A DNA stretch of 16,197 bases from Fidelibacterota bacterium (GTDB lineage: Bacteria; Fidelibacterota; UBA2242; JAFGTP01): assembly GCA_021734005.1 (NCBI GenBank), contig JAIPJV010000013.1, positions 1 through 16,197 of the forward strand. The letters are read 5' to 3'. Of this stretch, positions 8,202 through 15,387 are shown piece by piece (position 1 is the stretch's first letter; every line of letters starts with the position of its first letter). The position numbers and the translations under genes were made by a program. The notes beneath the pieces are model-generated. The model worked only from the letters and a program-made list of their open reading frames with translations. It was not told where the DNA came from and did not search any database.

Positions 8202-8219
8202 TCTACTCCCTTCCTCCTC
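8202..8219 (-). other. Isolated purine tract in origin-like spacer
   Basis: The minus strand reads GAGGAGGAAGGGAGTAGA, the only G-rich stretch in an otherwise AT-dominated spacer. It contains a good Shine-Dalgarno match, but no sensible reading frame follows: the nearest GTG gives only 13 codons. A GC-richer cluster between DnaA boxes and the AT-rich region is a known origin feature. Beyond TAG and ATA steps I see no clean DnaA-trio run. Confidence 0.35.
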
Positions 8220-8318
8220 ACAAATTACATCTTAATAAGTGTGTTAATTACTTTAGTAAAACGTTGACAGTGTTGAGTAAAAGTAAAAACCATTTTAAAT
8301 CATGTTAAAAAGCATATA

Positions 8319-8343
8319 AATGTTACTGAATCTGGATAACATT
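8319..8343. repeat. Imperfect inverted repeat after surA
   Basis: On the minus strand AATGTTA (8343-8337) pairs with TAACATT (8325-8319) around an 11-nt loop, followed by GCTTTTT (8312-8306). It might act as a weak terminator for the surA transcript. The stem has a single G-C pair and overlaps a DnaA-box-like site and part of a TATAAT, so another role or chance is equally possible. Confidence 0.25.
8331..8339 (-). promoter_or_regulatory. DnaA-box-like site TTATCCAGA
   Basis: The minus strand reads TTATCCAGA, one mismatch from the consensus TTATCCACA at position 8. It lies 24 bp from a second one-mismatch box. The core TTATCC is intact. Confidence 0.4.
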
Positions 8344-8346
8344 ATA
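8341..8346 (-). promoter_or_regulatory. Candidate -10 box for dnaN operon
   Basis: The minus strand carries a perfect TATAAT at 8346-8341. No good -35 hexamer is found at 15-18 bp upstream (GGTAGT region), so recognition by a sigma-70 type factor is uncertain. If used, it would give a leader of about 255 nt for dnaN and would be flanked by both DnaA-box-like sites, allowing DnaA-linked control. Confidence 0.35.
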
Positions 8347-8354
8347 AACATTTG

Positions 8355-8363
8355 TGTTGATAA
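8355..8363 (-). promoter_or_regulatory. DnaA-box-like site TTATCAACA
   Basis: The minus strand reads TTATCAACA, one mismatch from TTATCCACA at position 6. It begins directly after the surA stop codon and lies just upstream of the TATAAT. Confidence 0.4.
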
Positions 8364-8364
8364 A

Positions 8365-9615
8365 CTACCTAACTCCGTATTTTTTAACGTAGAACTTATC
8401 CCTTAATTTGTTGATATGCTCTTGATATTCTCTCTGTTTCTTCATATTTAGAGCATATTCTTTTATTCTGACCCATTTGTCATCATGAACCTTAATTAAT
8501 TTTATGATATTGTAGCCCATATCATTTTGAAATACACTGCTAACCTCACCAACTTCCAGAGTATCCAGGGTATTAACAATATCAGGGTTTCGAATTTCAT
8601 TCTTAGGTAATCTATTGACAATACCTCTATTTACATAAGCATCTTTATAATCGCTGTATTGAACGGCAGCACTATCAAAGGAAATTTCATTATTAACGAT
8701 CATATTTCTTACTTTTTGAGATTCCTGTTTTGCTTTTTGATAATTTTTATTGGATTTCTTCACAGTAAATAGAATATGTCTGGTCCTGACTTTTTCACCT
8801 TTGCGATCAACCAACTTAATTATGTGATAGCCAAACTGAGTTTTGACAGGCTTGCTTATATCACCTTCATCCATTGAAAAGGCCTTACGCTCAAATTCCT
8901 GCACGAAACTTCCTCGTTTTGTATAGCCCAGGTCGCCACCAAATTTTCCTGTAGCCGGATCTTCAGAATATTTTTTGGCCATCTTCTGAAAATTAGCGCC
9001 TTCTTTAATCAGTTGATAAACACTGTCGGCTTTGGCTTTAACCTCGGAAAGTTCCTGCTTGCCACTTTCGACTTTGATTAAAATTTGACCAAAAGTATAA
9101 GATGGTGGAATAGTTCCAATACTGTCTTTATACTGATCATAAAAATTTTGTACCTCCCGCCTGGTAACGGTTACACCACTTAATTTTTGCTGTTGGTATT
9201 TTTGGATTATTAATCTTTCTCGAATTCGGGGACGATAATCTTCTTTTATCTGAAAAATACTTTTACCAAATTCTTCTTCAAGACGAGCCTCTCCCCCGGC
9301 TTGAGCAATCAGATTATTTAACTGCTGATCCAGCATCTGATCAACACGGCGATCCTGAACTTCGATAGTATCTATTTCAGCCTGTTTTAATATGAGTTTA
9401 TTGCTGATCAATTGATCAAGGGAATTTTCCAGAAGTTTGTCAAGTTTATTGGGATTCTGGATTCCCATTTGCTGAGCTTGAATCAGAGCATATTGCTGCA
9501 CCTCGCTCTTTAAAACTATCATATCAGAAACAACGGCAGCTACTCCGTCAATTATTTGTTCTGAAAATAATAAACTTGTCACTAAAACTAAAACTATTCC
9601 TAATTTTTTTGCCAT
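8365..9615 (-). CDS. surA: SurA-like periplasmic chaperone and peptidyl-prolyl isomerase
   Basis: The 416-residue protein starts with a signal peptide (MAKKLGIVLVLVTSLLFSEQ, likely cleaved around 18-20). The SurA N-terminal chaperone region follows (about 21-165), starting IIDGVAAVVSDMIVLKSEV as in the family. Two parvulin domains come next. The first, about 173-271, is well formed, with YSEDPATGKFGGDLGYTKRG and FGYHIIKLVD. The second, about 277-375, has RTRHILF and MGYNIIKLI but a looser centre. SurA assists folding of outer-membrane beta-barrel proteins, so a didermic cell is implied. The ATG at 9615 has AGGAG about 6 nt upstream and overlaps the previous gene by 16 bp. It is the last gene before the origin-like spacer, with no strong terminator seen. 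Confidence 0.9.
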   Translation of the reverse strand: MAKKLGIVLVLVTSLLFSEQIIDGVAAVVSDMIVLKSEVQQYALIQAQQMGIQNPNKLDKLLENSLDQLISNKLILKQAEIDTIEVQDRRVDQMLDQQLNNLIAQAGGEARLEEEFGKSIFQIKEDYRPRIRERLIIQKYQQQKLSGVTVTRREVQNFYDQYKDSIGTIPPSYTFGQILIKVESGKQELSEVKAKADSVYQLIKEGANFQKMAKKYSEDPATGKFGGDLGYTKRGSFVQEFERKAFSMDEGDISKPVKTQFGYHIIKLVDRKGEKVRTRHILFTVKKSNKNYQKAKQESQKVRNMIVNNEISFDSAAVQYSDYKDAYVNRGIVNRLPKNEIRNPDIVNTLDTLEVGEVSSVFQNDMGYNIIKLIKVHDDKWVRIKEYALNMKKQREYQEHINKLRDKFYVKKYGVR

Positions 9616-10427
9616 AATTCTCCTGCTATTTTATTGAGACTCTCCTGGTTGTAATCCCAGTCTGTGTTATTTTTGAGACTATCTACAAAAGTTACATAGT
9701 TTTCTAACATTGTCTGATGTACCAGACGTTTGTAAATGTCATCTCTTACTTCTGTAAATTTTTTGTAGGATCCTTCTTCATATCGCTCTAATACCTCTAT
9801 TACATGATAACCAAAATCAGAAACAATTGGACCATAATAAGTCAAAGGTCGATTCTGAAAAATCAATTCATTGATTTCCTGAATACAATTGCCAGCCTCT
9901 ACATATTGCACATTAAAAGTATAAGTAGTATCCAATTCTTCCTTCAATTTCTGATTTCTAGACGACATAATATTTTTGACCCGGCGGGCTAGATCGTATT
10001 TCTTTGTAAAAAAATGTTTTACTTTGGCCGCTTCACTCTTTCTTAAATATATGTTTTTATTGTTATTATAATAATCTCGCAACTGCTGCTCGGAAAAATT
10101 AACATTGCTTTGAAAATGATATTTTAAAAATTCATTAACAACCAGGTCCTGAAAATATTGATCAGCCTTGTATTGCAAATTATCATCTCTATCAAAATGA
10201 TACTTCTGAGCATTTTTGTACAATATTTCGTCTTTAACCCAGCCGGAAATTAGTGAATTTAGATAATTTCGATCAATTGTACCCAATTTTTTGGATTCCG
10301 GAATCATCTGTAAAAATTTTTCTTTTGTAAGATAACTGTCACCAACTTTGGCAATGTAATCATCCTTATTTTTCTTGCCACAATCAAGCAATAACAATAA
10401 TACTAAAAATATTAGATATTTTTTCAA
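9600..10427 (-). CDS. Predicted lipoprotein, degenerate SurA/parvulin foldase (TTG start)
   Basis: The 275-residue product starts with MKKYLIFLVLLLLLDCGKK, a type II signal peptide with candidate lipidated Cys16. The residue before the cysteine is Asp where Gly, Ala or Ser is usual, so lipidation is probable, not certain. The body resembles SurA N-terminal regions (IAKVGDSYLTKEKFLQ, then DEILYKNAQK). A shrunken parvulin domain spans about 134-216: KVKHFF takes the place of the RHIL strand and SDFGYHVIEVLERY closes it, while the GGDLGW-type middle is missing. Prolyl isomerase activity is therefore doubtful, and a chaperone role is more likely. The start is TTG at 10427-10425 with AGGA 7 nt upstream; no ATG is available. 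It lies 9 bp after the preceding foldase gene and overlaps surA by 16 bp. Confidence 0.8.
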   Translation of the reverse strand: MKKYLIFLVLLLLLDCGKKNKDDYIAKVGDSYLTKEKFLQMIPESKKLGTIDRNYLNSLISGWVKDEILYKNAQKYHFDRDDNLQYKADQYFQDLVVNEFLKYHFQSNVNFSEQQLRDYYNNNKNIYLRKSEAAKVKHFFTKKYDLARRVKNIMSSRNQKLKEELDTTYTFNVQYVEAGNCIQEINELIFQNRPLTYYGPIVSDFGYHVIEVLERYEEGSYKKFTEVRDDIYKRLVHQTMLENYVTFVDSLKNNTDWDYNQESLNKIAGELWQKN

Positions 10428-10436
10428 ACTATGATC

Positions 10437-12128
10437 CTACTCTTCCAGGTTAACTGTTTCCCAGTATATTTTAAAACCATATTTGTTCTTAAGTTTGCTA
10501 ACATATCTTTCACGTCTTCTATCTTTAATTCTGTCTTTTATTGTTGTAATGATTTTACCTTTTACCTGATCCAGAGATTTAGGTTTTCCTTCCTTTTCAT
10601 CATAAACCTTTATCAACGAATAACCAGAACCAATTTTAATTAAAGAATCACAAACAGTATTGATTTCTGTTTTACTGGCCATATTACCTAGTGGACCATA
10701 TTGATTTTCAGCAATGTAGCCGTAGTATCCATTCTTTGCTCCTCTTTTTCGCCGCTCTGTATATTTTTGGGATAATGTATCGAAATTGGCGCCATTTTTT
10801 ATAGCCAGACGGAGACTGTCAAGTAGTGCTTTATCTTTAGAATAAATTTCTCTTACTTCATACTTATCAGGATTCATGAATTTATCATTCTTATGTTTTT
10901 CATAATATTTTTTAACTTCCTTATCATCAACGTCTACATTACTATAAATATTATCTTTTTTAATCTGATTTATAAGAAATTTTCTTCTGGCTTTGGCCAT
11001 TTTATTTTTAAAATCTTCTTCTTCATGTAGTCCTAATTTTTTGGCTTTTTCTAATAAATACTCTGATAAAATTTTATTTTGTAAATAGCGATTAAAATTA
11101 TTGGCCTGTTGCAGATATGAAGGTCTGAAATTATTATCATTTTTATACATACCCTGAAACCATTTTAGATCATATTCTTTACTATCTGTTTTTACCAATA
11201 TTCCTTCTATATCCACATCTTTGAAAAAATTCTCAAGGGAATTATTCTTTCCATTGGAAACCTTTTGATATTCAGAATATTTATTTATCAATTCTTCGGT
11301 TTTTCTTTGATTTAATTTATAACCAATTTCATCTTTTAAATTTCCAATCATATTTCTATATGCTGTTTGGAGTTTGTTACGATTTTTATCAATTGCCATT
11401 TTTCTAACGCGTTTTTTTAATTGGTCATAGGAACGGCTAGTTCTTTTTCTTCGATCTTTTAGTTTTATCACATGAAAGCCATAGCGGGTAAAAACAGGAT
11501 TGGAAATATCACCTGGCTCCATAGAAAAAACTTTTTCTTCAAAACTAGATGTAAATTTTCCCATTGGAGTCCAGCCAAGATCACCATCAGGTAGCGAAGA
11601 TTTGTCATCGGAATATTTTTTGGCTAATTCATAAAAGGGTGTACCGCCTTTGGCTTTATCAGCTACTTCTTTTGCTATTTTGTGGGCTTCAGTTTTGCCG
11701 GGAAATTCATTGCCTTCTTTATCTGAATATTTTATCAAAACGTGAGCGGCTTTTACTTCTGAAACATAGTCTTCGTACAGTCCACGCAAATATTTTTCAC
11801 TTATAATTGAATCTAATATTGTTTTATTTAAATAATTGGTAATTAACCTATTTTTATAATTTGTCTGGATTTTACTGTTTATATCTTTATCATTTTTATA
11901 GACTTTCTGAGCCTCAATGAAAAACATTTCATTCTTGGCCCATTCATTAATTCTGTTTTTCTTAACATTATCAGGAAATTTAATAAATTTATCTTTTGAA
12001 GTATCTTCAAAAAAGTCCAGCAATGTGTAGTATTCGCCATTCAATTTTAATAGAGTATCAGTTGTAGGCTTTTTTGTACAGGAAAAAAGCACCAGTAACG
12101 ATAATGATAAAATTAGTAAACGTTTCAT
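10437..12128 (-). CDS. Lipoprotein foldase with two parvulin-like domains
   Basis: The product has 563 residues from ATG 12128. An upstream in-frame TTG at 12140 overlaps the ribosome site TTGGAGTGTTTT and is rejected. The N-terminus MKRLLILSLSLLVLFSC is a clean lipoprotein signal with lipobox LFSC, Cys17 lipidated. A SurA-type helical region is followed by a well-preserved parvulin domain at about 125-227 (AAHVLIKYS, DGDLGWTPMGKF, YGFHVIKLKDR). After a long helical linker comes a second, degenerate domain at about 420-508 (YEVREIYSK, NGYYGYIAENQYGPLG, GYSLIKVYDE). It probably acts at the outer membrane or periplasmic face in folding secreted proteins. The gene starts 21 bp after mfd and is the first of three consecutive foldase genes. 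Confidence 0.85.
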   Translation of the reverse strand: MKRLLILSLSLLVLFSCTKKPTTDTLLKLNGEYYTLLDFFEDTSKDKFIKFPDNVKKNRINEWAKNEMFFIEAQKVYKNDKDINSKIQTNYKNRLITNYLNKTILDSIISEKYLRGLYEDYVSEVKAAHVLIKYSDKEGNEFPGKTEAHKIAKEVADKAKGGTPFYELAKKYSDDKSSLPDGDLGWTPMGKFTSSFEEKVFSMEPGDISNPVFTRYGFHVIKLKDRRKRTSRSYDQLKKRVRKMAIDKNRNKLQTAYRNMIGNLKDEIGYKLNQRKTEELINKYSEYQKVSNGKNNSLENFFKDVDIEGILVKTDSKEYDLKWFQGMYKNDNNFRPSYLQQANNFNRYLQNKILSEYLLEKAKKLGLHEEEDFKNKMAKARRKFLINQIKKDNIYSNVDVDDKEVKKYYEKHKNDKFMNPDKYEVREIYSKDKALLDSLRLAIKNGANFDTLSQKYTERRKRGAKNGYYGYIAENQYGPLGNMASKTEINTVCDSLIKIGSGYSLIKVYDEKEGKPKSLDQVKGKIITTIKDRIKDRRRERYVSKLKNKYGFKIYWETVNLEE

Positions 12129-12149
12129 AAAACACTCCAAATTTTTAAT

Positions 12150-15100
12150 TTAAAGTTTATCAATTAATTCTAATAAAAAACTGCTTAAATGTTCCATTGT
12201 TTCTTCTTCATTGGTGTATAAAATTAACACCAGATTTTCTGAAGGTTTAAATTTATAAGAAATATCTAACTTATTGCATATATTTTTCACACTCTTTAAT
12301 ACAATATTAATATTATCTTCGATCTCTTCCCCATTGAATTTTAATTCGCATTTTCCGCTATTTTTAATGATGATTTTATTAATATTAACTGAGTAAGCAA
12401 ATATTTTTAGTTTTGTAATATTTATTAATTTTTTTGTTTCTTCTGGCAACCTTCCAAATCTATCTTTTATTTCATTTTTAATGCCATCTATTTCCTGATT
12501 TGATTCTGCTTCTGATAATCTTTTGTAAAAGTCTAGCCGCATCTTTTGTGACTCAACAAAATGGTCTGGAATCAAAGCCGAATATGGACTGATAATTTTG
12601 ACCGATTCAGTCGGCTTGGATTTTTCTTTCTTATCTTGAATATTTATGGCATCAGAAATGGCTTCCTTCTTATCTTCAAAAGTATCCTGAAGAATTTTGA
12701 CATAAAGATCATAACCAATTTTTTGAATATTTCCACTCTGCTCTACTCCAAATAAATTGCCCGCTCCCCTGATCTCCATATCACTCAATGCAATATTATA
12801 TCCTGATCCTAGTGATGTATATCTTTTAATAGTATTCAATCTTTTAATAGCGCTATCATTTAATTTCTTCATTTTAGGTGCAATTAAATAACAAAATGCT
12901 CTTCTATTGGAGCGACCAACTCTGCCGCGTAATTGATACAATTGAGCAAGACCAAAATTATGGGCCTTATTTATGAACATTGTATTTACATTGGGAATAT
13001 CAATTCCCGATTCTATTATTGATGTGGTTACTAAAATATCTAATTCATTATTAATAAATGAATTGATGGTTTTTTCAAGTCTTTTTTCCTTCATTCTACC
13101 ATGGGCATAATCAATAGATGCTTCTGGAACAATAGAATGAACTTTAGTAGTTACTGCTTTAATTGTTTTAATCCGATTGTGGACAAAATAGACCTGACCG
13201 TTTCTATTTAATTCAAAATTAATTCGCTCTCTAATAAAATCTCTGTCAAAATTTATTATTTCTGTGACAATAGGAAGCCGGAATTTTGGTGGTGTATTTA
13301 TTTGAGAAAAATCACGAGCGCCAATCAGAGAAAATTGTAAAGTTCTAGGAATCGGAGTCGCAGTCAATGATAATACATCAAGATTCTTTTTAACATTTTT
13401 AATTTTTTCTTTATTTTTTACACCAAAACGATGTTCTTCATCAATTATTAATAAACCTAAATCATTAAATTCAATATCCCCGGAAAGTAATCGGTGGGTA
13501 CCAATTACAATATCTAAATTACCTTCTTCAATATCATCGATTATCTGTTTTTGTTTACTTTTAGTTACAAACCGGGATAATTTTTCAATTATAATCGGAT
13601 AATTTTGTAATCTTTCTTTAAAAGAACTATAGTGCTGGTCAGTCAGAATAGTTGTAGGAACGAGAATAGCAACCTGTTTTTTATTAAGCACGGCTTTAAA
13701 AGCTGCTCTTATGGCAACTTCAGTTTTTCCAAAACCAACATCCCCACAAAGCAATCTATCCATTGGTTGATCAGATTCCATATCATCTTTAATTTCTTCT
13801 GTAGCCTGAATTTGATCGGGTGTTTCCTGATGGGGAAATTCTGATTCCATTTCTATTTGGAGTTCATCATCGTTTGAAAATTTATAACCTTCAGCATTTT
13901 TTCTTATCGAATATAAAGTAATCAATTCATCAACGATTTTTTCAGCTGACTTTTTAGTTTTTGATTTTTTACGTTCCCATTCTCCACTGTGTAACTTTGT
14001 AACCCGGGGTGGATTTTCTCCAGTATTACGATATTTTTTTACATCGTGCAATTTTTCCATTGGCACATAGACAATTGAATCACCTCTGTACTCAAGTTTA
14101 AGACATTCAGTCGTTGTGCCGAAAGCATCAACTTTGTCCAAACCCTCAAATTGTCCAATTCCATAATCTACGTGGACCATATAATCCCCAGGCGTAATAT
14201 CCCCAATATCAACCTCTTTTACATCAATATCTGAAGGAAGCCGTTTATTTTTTAACCTTGTCCGATAGGCGTGGGAAAGCACATCATTTTCTGAAATAAA
14301 GTATATATCTTTTTCTTTAAAATAAAAACTTGAAGAAAAATATCCTTTCTGAATTTTTATTTTTGATTCGTGAAATATATGGCGCAGTCTTTCAACCTGT
14401 TTATCACGGGAACTAAAAATCACAAAGCTGGAACTATCTTTTGATTGATGCTCTATATATGTTCTTAAACCTTTTAAATTTTTATCCTGTATGTCAACTT
14501 CAAAGAATGGAAAATCAATTTTTTGGGAATAAATATTATGTCTATAAATCTTTTTAAAATCTTTCAAACTATCATTAAAGTGTTCATCAATATTGTCAAA
14601 ATCGAAATAGATTACCAAACTTTTATCTGTTTCTAAATGATCTGTGATGGTTGCTTTGTTTTCTGTATTGATTTCAGAATTGGGTAATGGAAAAATTTCT
14701 ACACTATTTACAATATCTTTTGTCTTTTGATCTTCAGGATCAAATTTTCTTAATGAATCAATAGTATCACCGAAAAATTCAATTCTATATGGAAAAGAAT
14801 AGCCTGGAATAAAAATATCTACGATCGATGCTCTAACAGAAAAATCTTCTGGAAAAGTTGTTTGTTCTACTCGGTTGTAGCCAAATGAGTATAATTCATT
14901 AATAAAATCATCACGGTTTATTTCTGCATGGTTCTCTATATAAAGTCTGTTTTGATTATGCGATTTGCGCGATGGAAAATTAATATTTAATCCGGAAATC
15001 TCACTGATGTATAAATAGTTTGATGAATCAAGTAATTTGTTTTTTACATCATTATAGAAAAATGATTCATTCTCAGAAACATCTCTACCTTTATTATTGC

Positions 15101-15377
15101 TATCAATTTTGGGTAAATAACCTGTTTTGTCCTGATTGAAAAAATAATCAAGGTCGTCTCTTAATTTTTCAGCTATTTTATCTTCTGAACATAGTACTAA
15201 GAGATCATAATCTTTTCTATAGTAGAGGTCGTATAAAAAAATTGCAAAAGAACTAAGGTTAAAACCTGATATGTGAATGTTGTTAGATGTATTTATTGCT
15301 CTATAAAAATTTTGATAGGAAGAAATATCTGTTATGTTTTGAAAATATTTCTCTAAAAATTGAGGGAAATGTTTCAC
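12150..15377 (-). CDS. mfd: Transcription-repair coupling factor Mfd (GTG start)
   Basis: Mfd removes RNA polymerase stalled at DNA lesions and recruits UvrA. The 1075-residue protein has the UvrB-like N-terminal modules (about 1-370, without a nucleotide site as in the family), and a CarD-like RNA-polymerase-interacting domain at about 395-465 (PGDYMVHVDYGIGQFEGL). The translocase motor follows: Walker A GDVGFGKTE (545-553), DEEH (646-649), TATPIPRT (672-679) and QLRGRVGRS (815-823). The C-terminal TRCF domain includes PDHFVESQKMRLDFYKRLSE. GTG 15377-15375 is the only start codon before an in-frame TAA, and the next Met is far inside. No clear Shine-Dalgarno sequence is present. The start codon lies inside a parS-like palindrome. 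Ten bp separate it from mnmG. Confidence 0.97.
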   Translation of the reverse strand: MKHFPQFLEKYFQNITDISSYQNFYRAINTSNNIHISGFNLSSFAIFLYDLYYRKDYDLLVLCSEDKIAEKLRDDLDYFFNQDKTGYLPKIDSNNKGRDVSENESFFYNDVKNKLLDSSNYLYISEISGLNINFPSRKSHNQNRLYIENHAEINRDDFINELYSFGYNRVEQTTFPEDFSVRASIVDIFIPGYSFPYRIEFFGDTIDSLRKFDPEDQKTKDIVNSVEIFPLPNSEINTENKATITDHLETDKSLVIYFDFDNIDEHFNDSLKDFKKIYRHNIYSQKIDFPFFEVDIQDKNLKGLRTYIEHQSKDSSSFVIFSSRDKQVERLRHIFHESKIKIQKGYFSSSFYFKEKDIYFISENDVLSHAYRTRLKNKRLPSDIDVKEVDIGDITPGDYMVHVDYGIGQFEGLDKVDAFGTTTECLKLEYRGDSIVYVPMEKLHDVKKYRNTGENPPRVTKLHSGEWERKKSKTKKSAEKIVDELITLYSIRKNAEGYKFSNDDELQIEMESEFPHQETPDQIQATEEIKDDMESDQPMDRLLCGDVGFGKTEVAIRAAFKAVLNKKQVAILVPTTILTDQHYSSFKERLQNYPIIIEKLSRFVTKSKQKQIIDDIEEGNLDIVIGTHRLLSGDIEFNDLGLLIIDEEHRFGVKNKEKIKNVKKNLDVLSLTATPIPRTLQFSLIGARDFSQINTPPKFRLPIVTEIINFDRDFIRERINFELNRNGQVYFVHNRIKTIKAVTTKVHSIVPEASIDYAHGRMKEKRLEKTINSFINNELDILVTTSIIESGIDIPNVNTMFINKAHNFGLAQLYQLRGRVGRSNRRAFCYLIAPKMKKLNDSAIKRLNTIKRYTSLGSGYNIALSDMEIRGAGNLFGVEQSGNIQKIGYDLYVKILQDTFEDKKEAISDAINIQDKKEKSKPTESVKIISPYSALIPDHFVESQKMRLDFYKRLSEAESNQEIDGIKNEIKDRFGRLPEETKKLINITKLKIFAYSVNINKIIIKNSGKCELKFNGEEIEDNINIVLKSVKNICNKLDISYKFKPSENLVLILYTNEEETMEHLSSFLLELIDKL

Positions 15378-15385
15378 GTGAAACC
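15370..15385. promoter_or_regulatory. parS-like ParB binding site (centromere)
   Basis: The plus strand reads TGTTTCACGTGAAACC, matching the bacterial chromosomal parS consensus TGTTTCACGTGAAACA at 15 of 16 positions. The inner 14 bp, 15371-15384, form a perfect palindrome around CACGTG. parS sites are nucleation points for ParB and cluster near the replication origin, often beside mnmG/parAB. This one lies at the mnmG/mfd junction, about 7 kb from the origin-like spacer. parA and parB are not in the window. It spans the mfd GTG start. Confidence 0.85.
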
Positions 15386-15387
15386 AA

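Larger units (their letters stand above)
8077..8364. other. Candidate replication origin (oriC) spacer upstream of dnaN
   Basis: This 288-bp stretch has no credible gene. It contains DnaA-box-like 9-mers at 8355-8363 and 8331-8339, repeated TCAACA motifs (minus strand at 8276-8271 and 8360-8355), a purine tract at 8202-8219, and a long AT-rich run at 8093-8190. The layout of boxes, GC-richer cluster, AT-rich unwinding region and replication gene resembles bacterial origins. The position next to dnaN-recF-gyrB-gyrA, with mnmG and a parS site about 7 kb away, supports this. Against it, the boxes are few and imperfect and dnaA is not adjacent. It could simply be the dnaN promoter region. Confidence 0.5.

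Noticed and set aside
8264..8269. TTGACA on the plus strand resembling a -35 box
   Set aside because: No matching -10 about 17 bp downstream and no plus-strand gene follows. On the minus strand it is part of the TCAAC motif set.
8225..8293. 22-codon minus-strand reading frame in the origin-like spacer
   Set aside because: No ribosome site, no recognisable product, and this length is expected by chance.
12129..12140. TTG start 12 bp upstream of the two-domain lipoprotein
   Set aside because: It overlaps GGAG, and the ATG yields a cleaner lipoprotein signal peptide.
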